DNA of 46,420 nt from Novosphingobium sp. (lineage in GTDB: Bacteria; Pseudomonadota; Alphaproteobacteria; Sphingomonadales; Sphingomonadaceae). The stretch spans positions 1 through 46,420 of the forward strand of contig JACKKV010000010.1 of the NCBI GenBank assembly GCA_024236235.1. The letters are read 5' to 3'. Numbering within the stretch: the first letter of the stretch is position 1; each line of letters begins with the position of its first letter. The translations under genes were made by a program, and so were the position numbers. The notes below the pieces were generated by a model. It did not search any database. It was given only the letters and a program-made list of their open reading frames with translations, and was not told the origin of the DNA. This document shows, one piece after another, positions 43,436-46,420 of this stretch.

Positions 43436-43876
43436 CTATCCGTCGCGGGCTGCCTCTGCCGCATCGCTGGCGAGGCGGTCCACGCGCTCGTTTTCGGGGT
43501 GGCCGTTGTGACCTTTTACCCAGACCCATTCGATCTGGTGTTTTTGCGTGACCTCGATCAGATCATGCCATAATTCCGCATTCTGCACCGGCTTCTTGCT
43601 GGCAGTCTTCCAGCCATTGCGCTTCCAGCCGTGGACCCAGCGGGTGATGCCTTCCATCACATATTTGCTGTCAGTATGCAGCGTGACCTTGCAGGGCTGA
43701 ATCAGTGCTTCCAGCGCACGGATCGCGGCGGTCAGCTCCATCCGGTTGTTCGTGGTTTGTGGGTCGGAGCCGGACAGTTCCTTCTCATGCTTGCCCATGC
43801 GCAGCAGCGCGCCCCAGCCGCCGGGGCCGGGATTGCCCTTGCAGGCGCCGTCAGTGAAGATTTCAACGTGTTTCAT
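43436..43876 (-). CDS. rnhA: Ribonuclease HI
   Basis: 146 residues from ATG 43876, the RNase HI standard length; upstream in-frame ATG 43918 lies inside thrB. Catalytic acids Asp9 (FTDGACKGNPG), Glu47 (NNRMELT), Asp69 (HTDSKYV) and Asp133 (NERVD), plus His123 in GHNGH, are all present. It degrades the RNA of RNA/DNA hybrids. It follows thrB closely and is the last gene of the ispH-thrB-rnhA run. Confidence 0.97.
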   Translation of the reverse strand: MKHVEIFTDGACKGNPGPGGWGALLRMGKHEKELSGSDPQTTNNRMELTAAIRALEALIQPCKVTLHTDSKYVMEGITRWVHGWKRNGWKTASKKPVQNAELWHDLIEVTQKHQIEWVWVKGHNGHPENERVDRLASDAAEAARDG

Positions 43877-43892
43877 GCAATCGGGTTCAAAA

Positions 43893-44855
43893 CTATCCGG
43901 CAAAAGCGAACTCCGCATTATCCCTGTAAAAGCGCAGGCGGCGCGCGAAGGCCATCGGATCCTTCCGGGTCACCAGCGCGTCGCCTGGCGTGTGCAGCCA
44001 GTCATAAGCGCGGGTGGCCAGAAAACGCATTGCCGCGCCTCGTGCCAGAATGGGCAGCGCGGCTCGTTCATCTCCTGAGAGTGGGCGGACCGTCTCATAT
44101 CCGGCGAGCAAAGCTGCGGCAATGTCCGGCCGAAAATTGCGGCCCTCCGCATCGAAGCACCAGGCCGCGTGAGTTACCGCCAGATCATAGGCGGTGATGT
44201 CATTGCAGGCGAAGTAGAAATCGATCAGCCCGCTCACCTCATTGCCCAGCATCAGCACATTGTCGGGAAACAGATCTGCGTGAATGACGCTGCGCGGCAA
44301 GTCTTCCGGCCAGTGCGCGGCCAGAAAGGTCTCTTCCGCTTCGACCAGCAGGGGCAGGTCCGGATCGATCCGGGCCAGCTGTTCCGGCCCGCAGGCATCG
44401 AGCAGCGCCTTCCATCCATCCATCCCCAGCCCGTTTGCGCGCTGGCCTGAGAAATCTGCGGAAGCGAGGTGTATTGAGCCAAGCGCGGCACCCACCGCGC
44501 GGGCCTGTGCCGGGCTGGGCCGGTCAATCGAGACGCCGGGCAGGAATTCGATCAGGGCGACCGCCTTGTCCCCGATCATGCGGAAGGGTGCGCCCGCGCG
44601 ATCGTGAATCGTGCGTGGCACCGGACAGGCTTTTTCGGCCAGGTGATCCAGCAGCCCCAGGAAGAACGGCAGGTCGGACAATTCCGTCCGGCTTTCATAC
44701 ATGGTCAGGATAAAACGGTCGCGGTCGGTTTCGATCAGCCAGTTGCTGTTGGAGACGCCCTCGGCGATGCCTTTCGCCGACACCAGCCGACCAGCGTCGT
44801 AATGGCCGATCAGTTCGGTCAGCTCGTCCGCGCCCAGATGCGTGTACACCGCCAT
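43893..44855 (-). CDS. thrB: Homoserine kinase, ThrB type II (APH-fold)
   Basis: 320 residues. Phosphotransferase-fold kinase: YTHLGADELTELIGHYD and GVSNSNWLIETDRDRFILT at the N terminus, the Brenner-like VIHADLFPDNVL catalytic loop, then GLIDFYFACND with the metal-binding Asp, and a C-terminal LRFYRDNAEF. This is the alphaproteobacterial/pseudomonad ThrB rather than the GHMP kinase of enterics. It phosphorylates homoserine for threonine synthesis. The gene sits 14 bases after ispH and just before rnhA. Confidence 0.95.
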   Translation of the reverse strand: MAVYTHLGADELTELIGHYDAGRLVSAKGIAEGVSNSNWLIETDRDRFILTMYESRTELSDLPFFLGLLDHLAEKACPVPRTIHDRAGAPFRMIGDKAVALIEFLPGVSIDRPSPAQARAVGAALGSIHLASADFSGQRANGLGMDGWKALLDACGPEQLARIDPDLPLLVEAEETFLAAHWPEDLPRSVIHADLFPDNVLMLGNEVSGLIDFYFACNDITAYDLAVTHAAWCFDAEGRNFRPDIAAALLAGYETVRPLSGDERAALPILARGAAMRFLATRAYDWLHTPGDALVTRKDPMAFARRLRFYRDNAEFAFAG

Positions 44856-44869
44856 TCAGTGCTGCACTT

Positions 44870-45847
44870 TCATTCGGTCAGCTGCCGGGGCAATTTGAAG
44901 CGCATGTTCTCCTCGGCGCTGACAAAGGTGCGTTCCTCAACTTCGCGCCACTGGCCCAACCGCGCGATGACTTCGCGCACCAGTTCTTCAGGGGCTGATG
45001 CGCCGGCGGTCAGGCCAAGCGTGCCGACACCAGCCAGCCAGCCTTCTTCAATCTCGTCGGCACGCTGGATCAGCCGCGCGTCCACGCCGCAGCGCTCTGC
45101 CACTTCAACCAGCCGCAGTGAGTTGGAACTGTTCGGCGCGCCAATCACCAGCACCAGATCACATGATGGCGCAATGGCTTTCACCGCCGCCTGACGATTT
45201 GAGGTGGCGTAGCAAATGTCTTCCGCCTTGGGGCCGTTAATCGCAGGAAAGCGGCCGTGCAGCGCGGCGATGATCTGCGCCGTGTCATCCACTGAAAGCG
45301 TGGTCTGCGTCAGATAGGCCAGTTCTGTCCCATCGGGAAAATCCAGCGCTTCGACATCGGCCACGGTTTCGACCAGCGTGATCATGCCTTCGGGTACCTG
45401 GCCCAGCGTGCCGATCACTTCGGGATGGCCATGATGGCCGACGAAGATGATATGGCGCCCCGCCTCGATCTGCCGTTCGGCCTGACGATGCACCTTGCTA
45501 ACCAGCGGACAGGTCGCGTCAAGATAGTCGAGCCCCCGCGCTTCGGCCTGGGCGGGCACGGATTTGGGCACGCCATGCGCGCTGAACACCACCGGCACGC
45601 CATCGGGCACCTGGTCCAGTTCTTCCACGAAAACGGCGCCCTTGGCCTTCAGCCCGTCAACCACGAAGCGGTTGTGGACAATTTCGTGCCGGACATAGAC
45701 CGGCGCGCCATAGCGTTCGAGCGCGCGTTCGACGATCTCGATTGCCCGGTCCACGCCCGCGCAAAAGCCGCGCGGTGCGGCCACCAGCACGCAAAGGGGC
45801 AAACGGCCAGCCTCGCTGGCCTGATCCGTTGGAAAGGGGGCGTTCAT
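44870..45847 (-). CDS. ispH: 4-hydroxy-3-methylbut-2-enyl diphosphate reductase (IspH/LytB)
   Basis: 325 residues from ATG 45847, preceded by GAGG; the more upstream start lacks an RBS. The three [4Fe-4S] ligands are Cys29 (PRGFCAGVDRA), Cys113 (DATCPLVSKVH) and Cys212 (DICYATSNRQ). SAHGVPKSV and FVGHHGHPEV supply the substrate His residues. It performs the last step of the MEP isoprenoid pathway, making IPP and DMAPP. First gene of the ispH-thrB-rnhA run. Confidence 0.97.
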   Translation of the reverse strand: MNAPFPTDQASEAGRLPLCVLVAAPRGFCAGVDRAIEIVERALERYGAPVYVRHEIVHNRFVVDGLKAKGAVFVEELDQVPDGVPVVFSAHGVPKSVPAQAEARGLDYLDATCPLVSKVHRQAERQIEAGRHIIFVGHHGHPEVIGTLGQVPEGMITLVETVADVEALDFPDGTELAYLTQTTLSVDDTAQIIAALHGRFPAINGPKAEDICYATSNRQAAVKAIAPSCDLVLVIGAPNSSNSLRLVEVAERCGVDARLIQRADEIEEGWLAGVGTLGLTAGASAPEELVREVIARLGQWREVEERTFVSAEENMRFKLPRQLTE

Positions 45848-45984
45848 GATCCTGCCTCTAGCGGCAGAAGTCGGCAGGCGAAAGGGCGCGTGTCGCACGG
45901 AATGCGCTTTGCGCCCGCAGACCCGTTGCGCTTTTGCAGCGCAGGCCTTAGGGCTGGCGCCGTTCCCTAGGACGAGGATTGACG

Positions 45985-46420
45985 ATGACCGCTCGCTTTC
46001 GCCGTTTCGCCCCGGTTGCCCTGGCTGCCGTGCTTGCCGTCGGGCTGTCCGGTTGCCGGTCGAAGGGGGATATTGTCATCGAACAGGGCGTGGGGATCAC
46101 CGCTCTGCGCACTGTCTGCCCGGCGGTGGGGGTTCCCGATTACACCGGGGACATCACTTTGTTTTCATCACAGGGCCGGACCATCAGCGACATGGCGATG
46201 ACCGCCGCGATTACCAATGTGCGCGGCAGTTGCGATGATACGGGTGCGCAGGTCTATTCACTGGCCAGTTTCGACGTCGTCGCCCGCCGCAACGATACGC
46301 GCGGCGCCTGGAAAGTGACGCTGCCCTATTTCTCGACGGTGGTGCGCGGCGAAAAGGCGGTGGTCGCCAAGCGGATCGGCACCGTGACGCTGGATTTTGC
46401 GCCGGGCCAGGAACGCGCCC
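45985..46420 (+). CDS. Putative lipoprotein, 3' end beyond the window
   Basis: 145 residues are visible with no stop before the window ends. ATG 45985 has GAGG eight bases ahead. The signal peptide is PVALAAVLAVGLSGC, whose LSGC is a lipobox. The mature part (GVGITALRTVCPAVGVPDYTGDITLFSS, SDMAMTAAITNVRGSC, WKVTLPYFSTVVRGEKAVVAKR) is a beta-rich periplasmic domain that I cannot name; it is familiar as an uncharacterised sphingomonad lipoprotein type. The gap 45848-45984 between it and ispH holds nothing else recognised. Confidence 0.8.
   Translation, partial: MTARFRRFAPVALAAVLAVGLSGCRSKGDIVIEQGVGITALRTVCPAVGVPDYTGDITLFSSQGRTISDMAMTAAITNVRGSCDDTGAQVYSLASFDVVARRNDTRGAWKVTLPYFSTVVRGEKAVVAKRIGTVTLDFAPGQERA

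Overview
The window reads as a GC-rich alphaproteobacterial chromosome, most likely a sphingomonad (Sphingomonadales, Novosphingobium/Sphingobium-like). The reasons are two large TonB-dependent receptors, an ATP12-HAD-RluA-CrcB block, gatCAB, a Caulobacter-type cpa/tad pilus locus, an ispH-thrB-rnhA run, and many GTG starts with 4-bp start/stop overlaps. Genus and species cannot be fixed from sequence reading alone. No rRNA, tRNA or CRISPR array was seen.

Layout. (1) 1-10610, + strand: a catabolic cluster. It holds a PECR-like SDR, an acyl-CoA ligase, a TonB-dependent receptor broken by a one-base frameshift, an aldehyde dehydrogenase, an NTF2/SnoaL-like protein, a second SDR, a cytochrome P450, its [3Fe-4S]-type ferredoxin, two EthD-domain proteins and an acyl-CoA dehydrogenase. 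The genes suggest import of a hydrophobic substrate, P450 hydroxylation, oxidation through alcohol and aldehyde to acid, CoA activation and beta-oxidation-like dehydrogenation. A Tas-like aldo/keto reductase (- strand) and a membrane PQQ dehydrogenase (+) follow. The substrate is unknown. (2) 14233-14496: a 264-bp MITE-like element with 18-bp perfect terminal inverted repeats and CTAG target duplications; one duplication supplies the stop codon of the ATP12 gene. (3) 14497-19037, - strand: OYE-family oxidoreductase, CrcB fluoride channel, RluA pseudouridine synthase, HAD phosphatase, a small membrane protein and the ATP12 chaperone.

(4) 19326-28350, + strand: housekeeping genes rpsU (with a clear terminator), an FKBP isomerase, a DUF4153-type membrane protein, gatC-gatA-gatB, trmL and clpB. 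clpB has a sigma-32-like promoter whose spacer is filled by an inverted repeat. (5) 28360-31422 (-): a second, intact TonB-dependent receptor, divergent from a thiolase (+) and MTA phosphorylase (+). (6) 33724-41041 (-): the cpaA-cpaB-cpaC-cpaD-cpaE-tadB-tadC Tad pilus locus. It lacks the ATPase gene cpaF/tadA and a pilin gene, which must be elsewhere if the system works. (7) 41122-43433 (+): an alpha/beta hydrolase with no normal start codon at its strong Shine-Dalgarno, a DAO-type FAD oxidoreductase and a YegP-like DUF1508 protein. (8) 43436-45847 (-): ispH-thrB-rnhA, then a lipoprotein gene (+) cut by the window end.

The least ordinary material is the P450 cluster: P450-ferredoxin-EthD order as in the ETBE eth genes, a duplicated EthD, and several enzymes with altered catalytic residues. 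The MITE-like element and the split Tad locus come next.
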